From Streptomyces sp. BK239 (lineage in GTDB: Bacteria; Actinomycetota; Actinomycetes; Streptomycetales; Streptomycetaceae): DNA of 64,000 nt. Made by a program: the position numbers and the translations under genes. Where the stretch lies: positions 310,001-374,000 of the forward strand of contig NZ_SHKS01000006.1 of NCBI RefSeq assembly GCF_004217285.1. Reading direction: 5' to 3'. Positions 49,515-58,402 of the stretch are shown piece after piece (the stretch's first letter is position 1; each line of letters begins with the position of its first letter). A model generated the notes under the pieces. The model was not told the origin of the DNA. It did no database searches and saw only the letters and a list, made by a program, of their open reading frames with translations.

Positions 49515-49598
49515 GCGGCCCTCCGCCCGCCCCGGCAGGCGCCGGGGAACGGATTTCCAAGCAGCCCGATGGGGGTGCTAGAGTTTCACTCGTTGCAA

Positions 49599-49672
49599 GG
49601 GCCTGTGGCGCAGTCCGGTAGCGCACCTCGTTCGCATCGAGGGGGCCAGGGGTTCAAATCCCCTCAGGTCCA
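49599..49672 (+). tRNA. tRNA-Ala (anticodon CGC)
   Basis: Acceptor GGGCCTG pairs with CAGGTCC, including the G3-U70 pair that identifies alanine tRNAs. The anticodon stem CCTCG/CGAGG encloses TTCGCAT with anticodon CGC (codon GCG). T arm CAGGGG... reads GGGG-TTCAAAT-CCCC. No CCA is encoded. A terminator and an integrase scrap follow. Confidence 0.95.
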
Positions 49673-49681
49673 CTGCAGCTC

Positions 49682-49714
49682 AAAGCCCCGGTCGGGATTC
49701 CCGACCGGGGCTTT
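49682..49714 (+). terminator. Terminator of tRNA-Ala
   Basis: AAAGCCCCGGTCGGG / CCCGACCGGGGCTTT, perfect 15-bp stem with a 3-base loop, starting 10 bases after the tRNA. Confidence 0.9.
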
Positions 49715-49837
49715 GGCCATTCCGTACAGCAGCGAAGTACAGCGACTACTCCGGGTCTTGCTTCCCAAGGCGCTTGCCCAGCTTGCGCAGTGCCCGGCGG
49801 GTGGCTTCCGACGGGACGTGCCGAAGGATCTGCCGGC

Positions 49838-49876
49838 GTCCGTCAGATCCGTCTGCACGACACCCGGCACACGTGC
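49838..49876 (+). pseudogene. Tyrosine integrase scrap near tRNA-Ala
   Basis: On the plus strand VRQIRLHDTRHTC reads as the box II core of a tyrosine recombinase (R-L-H-D-x-R-H), in frame for about 13 codons; afterwards the sequence is unrelated. It lies ~165 bases past the tRNA-Ala 3' end, the normal side for an integrated element. The match is short but the motif is distinctive. The rest of the 49745-50048 gap contains no clear gene. Confidence 0.45.
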
Positions 49877-50048
49877 CTGCCGTCGACCCACACACCGCGT
49901 CTGCTCGGCTCTGCCTGGGTCGACGGCAGACGGGATGGGAGCTGGAGGAGAGTGGTGGGCTGAACCGCGTGGCTTGACCCGCTGTACCGTGTCCGCCCCA
50001 GGAAGGGGAAGTGATCGTACCCAGTCGATCACAGAATGCGAGGACACC

Positions 50049-50345
50049 GTGCAGGGGTTGAAGAAGCTCTACAGAACGTTCAGGGCCACGCACCATGCGG
50101 CCGAGGACGAGACATTCGCCAAGACAGCGCCTTGTACATGCTCGCCAAGTTGGCCTGCCCTGGAGACGACAGCCAATGGCTACATGGTCCGGGCGCTGCC
50201 ATCGTCGCACTACAGCATCATGACGAACCCGGAAGTCGGGACATTCGTCGCGCGGTGCACTGGATGCCACGCCCGCTACCCTGAGCCGTGGGTCATCGAC
50301 ACCACCGACCAGATGCCGTATGCCTGGGCACGAGAGTCCGACTGA
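50049..50345 (+). CDS. Orphan small protein with CxC and CxxC motifs
   Basis: 98 residues from GTG 50049, which has GCGAGGACACC directly upstream. It reads VQGLKKLYRTFRATHHAAED, then ETFAKTAPCTCSPSWPALET, MVRALPSSHYSIMTNPEVGT, FVARCTGCHARYPEPWVIDT. C-x-C and C-x-x-C could bind zinc. The composition, with aromatic and small residues, looks like a real protein, unlike the two other frames. Family not recognised. It lies in the accessory islet after tRNA-Ala and was probably acquired with the lost integrated element. Confidence 0.5.
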   Translation: MQGLKKLYRTFRATHHAAEDETFAKTAPCTCSPSWPALETTANGYMVRALPSSHYSIMTNPEVGTFVARCTGCHARYPEPWVIDTTDQMPYAWARESD

Positions 50346-50616
50346 GGCACCCAGGTGCAGCTACCGCCCGAGTGGAGACCGTGGGCGGGAGAACGGCTCC
50401 TGTGCCCCCTGAGTGCCCGTTCGAGCGGCATCGCACGGGGAACAGCGGGGAGTTGCGGCGAGCGTCCGAGGAGCACGCAGGTCAACGTCCTGCCGGGTCA
50501 GGGCGGGTGCGCATACGCGATCTTCCAAACTGGTGCGCCAGGGTCCGAGCGCGGCGGCGCTTGACCAGGCCATTGCGACTCCGGCCCGAAGCCGCTCCGC
50601 CGGCCGCGCGAACGCC

Positions 50617-51099
50617 TCAAAGGTGGGAGATGAGGCGATGGCACGGAAGGTCCGGCTGGACAACCCTGGTGTCGTAGACCATGAAGGACGAGATGTCGTT
50701 GTCCAGACTGATCGGGTAAGAGATCCCGCTGACCACCATATTGTGCAGGTCACTGATCTGGGTATTCGCCGGGATGTACACGCATCTTCCCTGATATCCC
50801 GGCTCGGTGTAGACCCAAAGGTCGACCGGGGACTGCCCGCCGCCGGTGGTGCTCAGCGAAGAGATCCGGTTGTCCCAGTTGCCACTGCAGAACCAGCAGC
50901 TCAATCCCTCCCTGGACAGGTCTGGGATCTGCGCGTACCCCTGGCTCCACACATCCTTGTCGAGCTTCCGACTCTGATACCCCGTGCCGTCCCAGAACTG
51001 GGCGCGGGGCGTTCCCGTGGCAGACGCCGCGCCGGATTCGCATATCAAGGCGGCACAGCTCAACGCGAACGCGGTAAGAACGGACAGTAAGCGACGCAC
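50617..51099 (-). CDS. Secreted beta/gamma-crystallin-like protein (inhibitor I36-like)
   Basis: 160 residues. A clear signal peptide (RRLLSVLTAFALSCAALICE, cleavage near SGAASA-TG) precedes a ~115-residue mature domain. The segment LWVYTEPGYQGRCVYIPANT followed by ISYPISLDNDISSFMVYD resembles a beta/gamma-crystallin Greek-key motif (Y-x-x-x-x-Y-x-G and a D/N-x-I-S-S turn), as in the Streptomyces peptidase inhibitor I36/SCP groups. Cys residues (C-W-F-C, plus two) may form disulfides. The GTG 51099 has a perfect ribosome site (GAGGAGGACTC). Target or ligand unknown; Ca2+ binding is possible. Confidence 0.75.
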   Translation of the reverse strand: MRRLLSVLTAFALSCAALICESGAASATGTPRAQFWDGTGYQSRKLDKDVWSQGYAQIPDLSREGLSCWFCSGNWDNRISSLSTTGGGQSPVDLWVYTEPGYQGRCVYIPANTQISDLHNMVVSGISYPISLDNDISSFMVYDTRVVQPDLPCHRLISHL

Positions 51100-51400
51100 G
51101 GAGAGTCCTCCTCGAGTAATGCCAGGGCAGGAACCTGAGCAAGGCCCAACAACTCCCCTGGTCGAGACGAAGCATGACCGCTGAGCCGTAGCTGCACGAG
51201 GGCGTGAAGGTGCAAACGTGCGGCGCAGATGCAGAGACGGTCACACGCCCGCACATCACACGCAGAGTTGCTGGATGCGGTACGGCTCGGCGGTACAGCA
51301 ACCGTGGTACACACCGGTACGCCGCTAGCATCCCGGTAACCGGCCTCACGCGGCCGGTCGCAACTGCCCGTCCTCACGCGGGCGATTGCTCCGCCCGTCC
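51100..51400. other. Intergenic region, no gene seen
   Basis: About 300 bases upstream of the crystallin-like gene and downstream of the ABC permease. It should hold the promoter of the secreted-protein gene. Only short CCTCACGC repeats near 51345-51410 are visible, and no convincing ORF. Confidence 0.3.
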
Positions 51401-53788
51401 TCACGCCGCCGGTCGGCGTCGCAAGGTCCATGCCGTCGGGATCAGTGTCGCCGTCAGTGCGAGCAGGGCGCAGGCGGCTGTCGTCCAGGCCAGGGCCGGC
51501 CACGGGACGACCACGGTCACCGGTGCCGTCAGCAGGTGCAGGGCCGCCGCCATACCGGCGAGGTTGACCGCCGTCACCGCCAGGCCCAGCACCGCGCCCA
51601 GACCGACCACCGTCAGCGCCTCCGCGGCGGCCAGCCGCAGCACCTGGCCGCCCGTCGCCCCGGCCAGCCGCAGCGCGGCCGTCGCCCGGCCCCGCTCCCC
51701 GGCGGCCATGGCCAGGGTGTTGGCGAGGAACAGCCCGGTGTACAGGAGCGCGATGCCGAGGACGAGGAACGTCCCGAGCCTCGTCCTCGAGTCGGTACGG
51801 GGTTCCGCGTCGGCCACCCACCGCGCCCCACTCGACACCCGGACCCCGCCGACCGCCCGCAGCCCGGCCGCGACCGCGCCCGGGTCGGCGCCCGGCCGCA
51901 CCCGCACGTCGACCCGGTCCACACCCGCCCCGCCCGCGTTGGCCGCCGTCACGTACACGCCGTTGTCACCGGTGCCGGTGGCCAGCACGGCGGCGATCCG
52001 CAGCGACCTCGGCGTGCCGTCCCCGAGCCACACCCGCACCGTCTCTCCCACCCGGTGCTCGGCCCATTCCTCGTTGACGACGATCGAGGCGTCGTCCAGG
52101 TCCGCGAGCCTCCCGGCCGTCACCGGCAGCCGTGCCGTCGTGGCGAGCAGCCCCGGATCGACGGCCCGCGCCTCGGACGCGATCAGCGCCACCCCGTCCT
52201 CCAGCGTGTACACGGAAGTCCCGGCGGTGGGGGAGGCCACCGCACCGGGCACCCGAACAAGTGCCGCCGTGTCCAGCGGGGTTCCGGTGTCCGAGGTCAC
52301 CACGAAGTCGGCCGTCGTGCGCTCCCGCACCTCCGCGGCCCGCGCCCCGTTCAGCGTGGCCGTCGCGCCCAGCAGCGAGCCGGCGAGGGCCACCGTGACC
52401 AGGACCGGCGCGGCGACGGCGGCGGTGCGCCGGACCCCGGCGACCGCGTGCGCCCGCACCAGCATGCCCGTCGTCCCCGGCAGCCGGGGCGTCAGCGGCC
52501 GTACGACGGCGGGCGCCAGCAGGGCCACCGCCGTGATCAGCAGCATCGGACGGCTGATGTACGTCTTGCGGTGCAGCAGTTCACCCGGATCGCTCAGCAG
52601 CGTGTACGCCGCGGCCGCCCCGGCAGCCAGGAGCAGCGCCGTACCGCACAGCAGCCGCCCCCGGGTCAGTGCCCGCCCGTCCGCCGACGCCTCGCGCAGC
52701 GCCTGGGCGGGAGCGGTCCGCCCGGCCCGCCACGACGCGGCGACCGCGCCCGCGACGGCGACCACCAGGCCCGTCCAGAAGGCCAGATGGTACGGCCAGA
52801 CAGCCCCGCCGATCGTGTACCAGCGCGGTGCTAGGCCGCCGTCGACGACCGCCTCGCCCAGCCACGGCGCCCCGTACGCCCCCAGCGCGCACCCCGTCGC
52901 CGAGGCGAGCACGCCCACCGCCAGCGCCTCCGCCAGCACCGCCCGCCGCACCTGCGCCGGGGTGGCGCCGGCGGTGCGCAGCAGGCCGAACTCCCGGCGC
53001 CGCCGCTCCACCGCGAAGGCGAACGTGGAGGCCACGACGAACACCGACACGAAGGCCGTCACCCCGCCCGCCGTGCCGAACAGCGCGTTCAGCGCGGTGA
53101 GCGCCTCGGCGTCGCGGCCGGGATCGGCGTCGGCCAGCCGCCGCTCGTCCCCGGTGAGCACCCGGGCGCCGCTGCCCGCGACCACCGCCCGCACCGCCGC
53201 CACATCCGCCTCGACCACCAACTGTGCGGACAAGGGCGAGAGTTGCGCCGCCCGTGCGTCCGTATAGAACACGGCGTCCTCGAAGCCGAGCCCGCGCACG
53301 GTCCCCACCACCCGTTCACCACCGCTCAACCGCGCACCCACAGCGGCCCATTCGCCCGAGACCACCACCTCGCCGTCCGTGCGCGGAGCACGGCCCTCGC
53401 TCAACTCGTAGGAGGCGAACCGCGCGACGGGCCAGGGGTGCCCGACCAGGTCAGCCGGCCCGCCCGCCGCCCGCATCGGGAAGGAGCGGTCCTCGGTGAC
53501 CGGCCCCAGCGCCCGCACCGCGGCCACGACGGCGTCCGGCACCGCTCGCGGACTCGCCAACCCGGCGCTCCGCGCCCCGATCGGCGTGTCCACCCGCAGG
53601 GTGTCCTGCCCCCGCACCACCGCCGGAGCCGCCGCGAACCGCTCCGGCGACCGCACCGGCGCCTTCGCCGACGCGGCCAGCGCCTGCCCCATCACGGCCA
53701 GCAGCCCGACCCCCACCGCCAAGGCGACGAAACTGCCCACGAAGGACGCCCAGCGGGCACGCAACGTGCACCATGCGACACTCAGCAC
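51401..53788 (-). CDS. ABC transporter permease with two FtsX domains
   Basis: 795 residues. A MacB/FtsX-type permease built from two FtsX units: an N-terminal helix (WASFVGSFVALAVGVGLLAV), a long extracellular region with beta structure, three helices near 255-360 (FGTAGGVTAFVSVFVVASTF), two central helices (~400-450), a second extracellular part and three C-terminal helices (TRLGTFLVLGIALLYTGLFL through ALTATLIPTAW). Such proteins work mechanically with a MacB-like ATPase in antibiotic export, resistance or lipoprotein release. The GTG start overlaps the ATPase stop by 7 bases, so the genes are one operon. Confidence 0.92.
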   Translation of the reverse strand: MLSVAWCTLRARWASFVGSFVALAVGVGLLAVMGQALAASAKAPVRSPERFAAAPAVVRGQDTLRVDTPIGARSAGLASPRAVPDAVVAAVRALGPVTEDRSFPMRAAGGPADLVGHPWPVARFASYELSEGRAPRTDGEVVVSGEWAAVGARLSGGERVVGTVRGLGFEDAVFYTDARAAQLSPLSAQLVVEADVAAVRAVVAGSGARVLTGDERRLADADPGRDAEALTALNALFGTAGGVTAFVSVFVVASTFAFAVERRRREFGLLRTAGATPAQVRRAVLAEALAVGVLASATGCALGAYGAPWLGEAVVDGGLAPRWYTIGGAVWPYHLAFWTGLVVAVAGAVAASWRAGRTAPAQALREASADGRALTRGRLLCGTALLLAAGAAAAYTLLSDPGELLHRKTYISRPMLLITAVALLAPAVVRPLTPRLPGTTGMLVRAHAVAGVRRTAAVAAPVLVTVALAGSLLGATATLNGARAAEVRERTTADFVVTSDTGTPLDTAALVRVPGAVASPTAGTSVYTLEDGVALIASEARAVDPGLLATTARLPVTAGRLADLDDASIVVNEEWAEHRVGETVRVWLGDGTPRSLRIAAVLATGTGDNGVYVTAANAGGAGVDRVDVRVRPGADPGAVAAGLRAVGGVRVSSGARWVADAEPRTDSRTRLGTFLVLGIALLYTGLFLANTLAMAAGERGRATAALRLAGATGGQVLRLAAAEALTVVGLGAVLGLAVTAVNLAGMAAALHLLTAPVTVVVPWPALAWTTAACALLALTATLIPTAWTLRRRPAA

Positions 53789-54585
53789 GAGGCGCCCTCC
53801 AACGACTCGCCGTCCAACGAGTCGCCGTCCGAGCGGACTTGTGCGCCCCGCCCGCCGCCGCCCTCCAGCCCCGCCATCCGAGCCGCGATCGACTCCGCGT
53901 CCGCACCCGCCAGTTCGCCGTGCACCCGCCCGTCGACCAGGAAGACCACCCGGTCCGCGTACGAGGCGGCCACCGGGTCGTGGGTCACCATCACCACGGT
54001 CTGGCCCTCGCCGTCGACCATGCCGCGCAACAGCGTCAGCACCTCGCGGCCCGTCGTCGAGTCCAGCGCCCCCGTCGGCTCGTCCCCGAACAGCACCTCG
54101 GGCCGGGTGATCAGCGCCCGCGCCAGCGCCACCCGCTGCTGCTGGCCGCCGGACAGCTCACCGGGCCGGTGCCCGCCGCGCTCGCCCAGCCCGACCTGCC
54201 GCAGCGCCTCACGCACCCGCGCCCTCGACGGACGGCGGCCCGCCAGCCGCAGCGGCAACGCCACGTTCTGCTCGGCGGTCAGCGCCGGCAGCAGGTTGAA
54301 CGCCTGGAACACGAACCCGATCCGCTCGCGCCGCAACAGCGTCAGCCGCCGCTCACTCAGCCCCGTCAGCTCCGTCCCGCCGATCCGCACCGACCCCGAG
54401 TCGGGCCGGTCCAGACCGGCCGCGCACTGCAGCAACGTCGACTTGCCCGACCCGGACGGCCCCATCACGGCCGTGAAGGAACCCCGGGGCAGAGCCAGGC
54501 TGACACCGTCGAGGGCGGTCACCCCGGCGGTCGTGGACCCGTACCTCCGCCGTAAGGCGGTCAGTTGGACGGCGTGCTCGGTCAT
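53782..54585 (-). CDS. ABC transporter ATP-binding protein (MacB/LolD type)
   Basis: 267 residues. Walker A GPSGSGKSTLL, Q-loop FVFQAFNLLPALTAEQNVAL, signature LSGGQQQRVALARALI, Walker B EVLFGDEPTGALD and the switch His in VVMVTHDPVAASYADRVVF. The start is ATG 54585; GAGGGAG lies ~20 bases upstream and the longer ATG 54612 is possible. It feeds the two-domain FtsX permease that follows. Immediately upstream is the 3' end of an IS607-type element, so its promoter region has probably been disturbed or replaced. Confidence 0.95.
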   Translation of the reverse strand: MTEHAVQLTALRRRYGSTTAGVTALDGVSLALPRGSFTAVMGPSGSGKSTLLQCAAGLDRPDSGSVRIGGTELTGLSERRLTLLRRERIGFVFQAFNLLPALTAEQNVALPLRLAGRRPSRARVREALRQVGLGERGGHRPGELSGGQQQRVALARALITRPEVLFGDEPTGALDSTTGREVLTLLRGMVDGEGQTVVMVTHDPVAASYADRVVFLVDGRVHGELAGADAESIAARMAGLEGGGGRGAQVRSDGDSLDGESLEGASC

Positions 54586-54728
54586 CTCGGCCCGTACTCC
54601 CTCGGTCGGCATGTCGACGGCGCCACGAAGCCTCGTGGGACCGCCTGTCGGGTCCAGACAACCGTGCGGCGGTACTCCCGGTCGCTGGGGCAGGCGCGAG
54701 AGTCGGGGTAGGGCCAGGCATACCGTTC

Positions 54729-56357
54729 CTAATCAGTGAGCAGGAGTGAGTCTTGGACCCATTCCTGGTCACTGCGGACATCCCGAACGGTTTTGGATGT
54801 CCTGGTCGCCCGCGTACTCGCCGCGTCCGGCGGCACGGATCGTGTCCGTGGTCCGGGGATGCGGGGGCGGGGTTCCTCACGCCCAGGGGCACGCCGGTCG
54901 GCCTGGACGGTCCGATGCCCGTGCACATCGCTCTGGTGTGCGCGGGGCGGTGTCGTCCGTCGCCGGATCGGGTGTCCTTGGGCGCGTCGTCCGATCGCGA
55001 TGCTCGCCGCATCGTGCCGGGTGGTCTTACGGGTGGGCCCGGTCGTCGGTTTTTGCCAGTGCTGGGCCCCCCACTTGCTGGTGTAGGCCGGGTCCACGGT
55101 GATGATGGCGATACCTGTGGCGTGGGCCATGGAGGTCAGCCGGGCGCGGAGTCTGCTGGTCGGCATGCCGGAGATGAGCTGCCGGAATCGGCGCTTGCGC
55201 CCGTGCTTCTCTCTGGTTTTCTCGTCCTGGAAGTCGAGGTCTTCGACCGCGATGGCCTTGACGCCGCAGGTCTTGGCCCAGTTCAGCAGCCGCGTGAGGG
55301 CGTGCCGTACCTGGGCGTCACGGTGCTGGGCGTTGCCGGACAGGTCGTAGAAGAACCGGCGCGGCCGGGCGATCGGGTTGCCGTGGGTGTCCAGGCGCCA
55401 TGCGGCCAGGTGATCGGCGTTCATGTCGACGCCGATCACGCCATCGGCGAGGGCGGCTTCGAGCGGGAGGGTCCTGGCGGGTGGGATCTGCCAGGCGGCG
55501 TCCGCGTACCAGCGCATGCGTCCCGTGTCGTAGTGGATGCGGTAAGCCACGGCCCGGTTGGCTTCCACGCGGTCGGCCCACTCCTGCCCCCGGTGCCAGA
55601 ACCGCACCTTCGCAGCGAGTACGTACCGGCCGTGCCTGGCGTTCGCCAGGTCGGCAAGCGGGGCCGGGAGCTTGATCGATATTTCGCCCTCGGGCGTGAT
55701 GCGGATCGTCTCGTTGCCGAATCTTTTCCCCGACTCGCCGTCCGCCTGGAGGAACCAGCGCTCGGCTTCCCACCGCTCACGCCACCCGGCCCCGGTGAGC
55801 TGCGCGGTGTCGAGGTTGTGACGGGTGCGCAGCAGACGTTTGCCGCCACGCACGACATGCACCCGTCCCGCTTCCCGGTCGGCCCGAACCTTCTCGAGTC
55901 GGTCCTCCAGCACATGCAGCCGTCGAGTTTTGTGAAACCACTCGTGCGCGCAGCAGTAGCCGCCCGGAGCCCGCTTGGCGCCCTTGTGGCCGACCGGCAG
56001 CGACAGCCGGTGCCGGATCGTGGTGATACCGGCTTCGAGGGACTGGATGTGCGCGGCCTGGCCGCGCCGGGCGAGCGCCCACTGGTCATGCGTGGCCCTT
56101 GTGATCGACCCGGCCCACCTGGACGACGACTCGGCTGTCAGGTCCCGCTTACGGGCCGCCCATGACTCGGTGGAGTGCTCCAGGCCGTCCGCGCAACGCG
56201 CTTTGAGGTCCTTCGAGGCGAGCGAGCCCAAGTGCGCACCCACCAAGCGCAGAACCTTCTCATCCCCAGGCGTGAGGTCCTTCAGCCGGGCACGGATCGC
56301 AACACCGGACGGGCCGAGAACGACGAACGGCGCGGCGATCGAGCGGAGGTCAGCCAT
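54729..56357 (-). CDS. tnpB: TnpB RNA-guided nuclease homologue of IS607 element
   Basis: 542 residues. The RuvC triad is visible: Asp311 in GVIGVDMNADHLAAW, Glu372 in VKAIAVEDLDFQDEK and Asp449 in TRHDAASIAIGRRA. The basic bridge KHGRKRRFRQLISGMPTSRL matches TnpB. The usual zinc finger between the last two motifs is missing: AYTSKWGAQHWQKP has no Cys, as I recall for this actinobacterial subgroup. The N-terminal half (REC/WED region) is normal. The final ~90 residues are Arg/Pro-rich and overlap the region that in TnpB elements encodes the guide RNA. It is likely active or recently active. It overlaps the tnpA end by 8 bases. Confidence 0.88.
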   Translation of the reverse strand: MADLRSIAAPFVVLGPSGVAIRARLKDLTPGDEKVLRLVGAHLGSLASKDLKARCADGLEHSTESWAARKRDLTAESSSRWAGSITRATHDQWALARRGQAAHIQSLEAGITTIRHRLSLPVGHKGAKRAPGGYCCAHEWFHKTRRLHVLEDRLEKVRADREAGRVHVVRGGKRLLRTRHNLDTAQLTGAGWRERWEAERWFLQADGESGKRFGNETIRITPEGEISIKLPAPLADLANARHGRYVLAAKVRFWHRGQEWADRVEANRAVAYRIHYDTGRMRWYADAAWQIPPARTLPLEAALADGVIGVDMNADHLAAWRLDTHGNPIARPRRFFYDLSGNAQHRDAQVRHALTRLLNWAKTCGVKAIAVEDLDFQDEKTREKHGRKRRFRQLISGMPTSRLRARLTSMAHATGIAIITVDPAYTSKWGAQHWQKPTTGPTRKTTRHDAASIAIGRRAQGHPIRRRTTPPRAHQSDVHGHRTVQADRRAPGREEPRPRIPGPRTRSVPPDAASTRATRTSKTVRDVRSDQEWVQDSLLLTD

Positions 56358-56949
56358 GTTCGGCGGCTTCCAGTGCCTTGCGGGCGCGGTTCTTCGCCGA
56401 CCTGCGCCCGTACAGGCGGGCGCAGAACGAGGTCAGCACCTCCACCATGTCCCGCACCAGGTCGTCTTCGACTTCGCCGTCATCCAAGACCAGCAGGCGA
56501 CGGCCCGTCGCGGACAAGGCGGCCTCGACAAGCTCGACGTTCATCCGGCCGAGCCGGTCTTTGTGCTCCACCACCACACAGGTCACGTTCGGGTCGGCCA
56601 GCAGACGCCGGGCCTTGGAGCGGCAGCCGTTCATCCCGGAAGCGATCTCCGCCTCGACACGAACGACTCGGTGACCGGCCTGCGCTGCCCACGCCGACAA
56701 GCGAGCGACCTGGCGTTCCAGATCGGTCTTCTGATCGTGCGAGGACACTCGGGCATACAGGCCCAGACCGCCGATGGTCTCGGGTGTGGTGTTCGCGTCG
56801 ATGTTCACCAGGATCGTGCGTGGCCCGACCCGCTGAGCCGGTACCGGCAACGCCCCCTCACGGAACCAGCGATACGCGGTCTGCGGATGCACACCCTGCG
56901 TCTTCGCCCACTCCGTCAGATTCACGCTCTGACAACGACACTCACTCAC
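56350..56949 (-). CDS. tnpA: IS607-family serine recombinase TnpA
   Basis: 199 residues. A MerR-like HTH at the N-terminus (VNLTEWAKTQGVHPQTAYRW, FREGALPVP) precedes a small serine recombinase domain with GLYARVSSHDQKTDLERQVA (nucleophile Ser69) and VVVEHKDRLGRMNVELVEAA. Order and size are typical of IS607 transposase, which inserts without target duplication, often at GG. The start at 56949 lies near the element's left end. Confidence 0.92.
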   Translation of the reverse strand: MSECRCQSVNLTEWAKTQGVHPQTAYRWFREGALPVPAQRVGPRTILVNIDANTTPETIGGLGLYARVSSHDQKTDLERQVARLSAWAAQAGHRVVRVEAEIASGMNGCRSKARRLLADPNVTCVVVEHKDRLGRMNVELVEAALSATGRRLLVLDDGEVEDDLVRDMVEVLTSFCARLYGRRSAKNRARKALEAAEHG

Positions 56950-57058
56950 ACATGGTTACGCCCACTTAACCGACTTCGAGGACCAGCAGGTGGAGAACCC
57001 CCGGACCCCCCGCCGGCCCCATGGCCCGACGACCCCACCCCCTCCTACGGTGATCCGC

Positions 57059-58402
57059 ATGACCCCCCGTGCCCCCCACGCCCCCCGAACCGCGCCCGCC
57101 GCGCCCGCGTCCGTGTGGCAGGCCCTCGCCCGCCCGCGCTACCTGCTGTCACCGTGGCCCTGGCGCGCCGCCGCCTATCTGCTGACGGGGACGCTGACCG
57201 GGGCGCTGCTCCTCCTGGGCCTGGTGGCCTGGGCGGCCGCCGGCGGAGTCCTCACGATCGGCCTCGTCGGACTGCCCCTCCTCGCCGCCCTGCCCCTCGC
57301 CGGGCTGCCCGTGGCCGCCCTGGAGCGGCGAAGACTGCGGCTGATCGACCCCGGCGACCACCCGGACGAGGACGATCCGCACGCCGAACCGCCCGCCCCC
57401 GGCCTGCGCAGCTGGTTCACCACCAGGCTGCGCGAGACCGCCACCTGGCGCGAACTCGGCCACGCGCTCCTCACCGCGGGCCTGCTCTGGCCGGCCGAGG
57501 CGCTGCTGCTCACGACGGCCCTGGCCGCGCCCCTCGCGGTGATCGCCACCCCGCTGCTGATGGCGACGGCCGGCGAGGGCCGGGAGGCGAAGGTGCTGAA
57601 GGCGTGGACGGTCACCGACTGGCCGACCGCCTGGGCCGCCGCCGCGCTCGGCGTCCTGCTGCTGGCCGCCGGCGCATATGCACTCGGCGCCGCCGCCGGC
57701 GCCCGGGCCGCCCTGACCAGGCTGCTCATCACCCCGGACGACGACGACCAGCGCGCCAGGGTCGTCGAACTGACCCGCTCCCGGGCCCGGTTGGTGGACG
57801 CCTTCGAGACGGAACGCCGCCGCGTCGAACGCGACCTGCACGACGGCGCCCAACAACGCCTCGTCGCCCTCACCATGAGCCTCGGCCTGGCCCGCCTCGA
57901 CGCCCCGCCCGGCGGCCCCCTCGCCGAACAGCTCGCCCGCGCCCACGAGGAGGCGGGCGCCGCCCTCGCCGAACTGCGCGAACTCATCCACGGCATCCAC
58001 CCCAAGGTCCTCGCCGACTACGGGCTGGAGGCCGCCGTCGCCGACGCCGCCGACCGCTCGCCCGTCCCGGTCGACGTGGACCTCACGCTGCCGCACCGGC
58101 TGCCGCGGCCCGTCGAGAGCGCCGCGTACTTCGTGGTCCGCGAGGCGCTGGCCAACGTCGCCCGGCACAGCGGGGCGGGCCGTGCCCGGGTGGGCGGCGG
58201 GCACCGAGACGGCCGGCTCTCGCTGGAGGTGGAGGACGACGGCCGCGGCGGCGCGGACGCGGCCCACGGCACCGGACTCACCGGTCTCGCCGACCGGGTC
58301 TCGGTCCTCGATGGAAGACTTACGCTGACCAGCCCGCCCGGCGGGCCCACCCTGCTGCGTGTGGAGATCCCTTGCGAGCCGACGGAACCGGCCTGCGCGT
58401 AG
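57059..58402 (+). CDS. Two-component sensor histidine kinase (HisKA_3 type)
   Basis: 447 residues. Two hydrophobic pairs in the first ~220 residues (AAYLLTGTLTGALLLLGLVA, GLVGLPLLAALPLAGLP; then ALLLTTALAAPLAVIATPLL and AAAALGVLLLAAGAYALGAA) form the membrane sensor, of the DUF1707/DesK-like class. Phospho-acceptor His261 lies in ERDLHDGAQQRLVALTMSLG. HATPase_c shows VREALANVARHSGAG, DDGRGG and GTGLTGLADRV. I chose ATG 57059; the upstream frame is Pro-rich. Its C-terminus overlaps the response regulator start by 31 bases. It is divergent from the ABC exporter, with the IS between them. Confidence 0.92.
   Translation: MTPRAPHAPRTAPAAPASVWQALARPRYLLSPWPWRAAAYLLTGTLTGALLLLGLVAWAAAGGVLTIGLVGLPLLAALPLAGLPVAALERRRLRLIDPGDHPDEDDPHAEPPAPGLRSWFTTRLRETATWRELGHALLTAGLLWPAEALLLTTALAAPLAVIATPLLMATAGEGREAKVLKAWTVTDWPTAWAAAALGVLLLAAGAYALGAAAGARAALTRLLITPDDDDQRARVVELTRSRARLVDAFETERRRVERDLHDGAQQRLVALTMSLGLARLDAPPGGPLAEQLARAHEEAGAALAELRELIHGIHPKVLADYGLEAAVADAADRSPVPVDVDLTLPHRLPRPVESAAYFVVREALANVARHSGAGRARVGGGHRDGRLSLEVEDDGRGGADAAHGTGLTGLADRVSVLDGRLTLTSPPGGPTLLRVEIPCEPTEPACA

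Larger units (their letters stand above)
54729..56949 (-). mobile_element. IS607-family insertion sequence
   Basis: A tnpA (serine recombinase) and tnpB (RuvC-type) pair overlapping by 8 bases, both on the minus strand; the coordinates cover only the two genes. IS607 elements have no terminal inverted repeats, so I cannot place the ends. They must lie between ~54590 and 54729 on the right and between 56950 and ~57050 on the left. It sits in the gap between the ABC exporter and the divergent two-component system. Confidence 0.8.

Noticed and set aside
50036..50284. Alternative frame over the orphan protein
   Set aside because: Composition is less protein-like, and the GTG 50049 frame has the better-placed ribosome site.
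55975..58371. Long plus-strand frame before the response regulator
   Set aside because: It runs opposite tnpB and across the kinase gene; only the part from TTG 58372 encodes a receiver domain.
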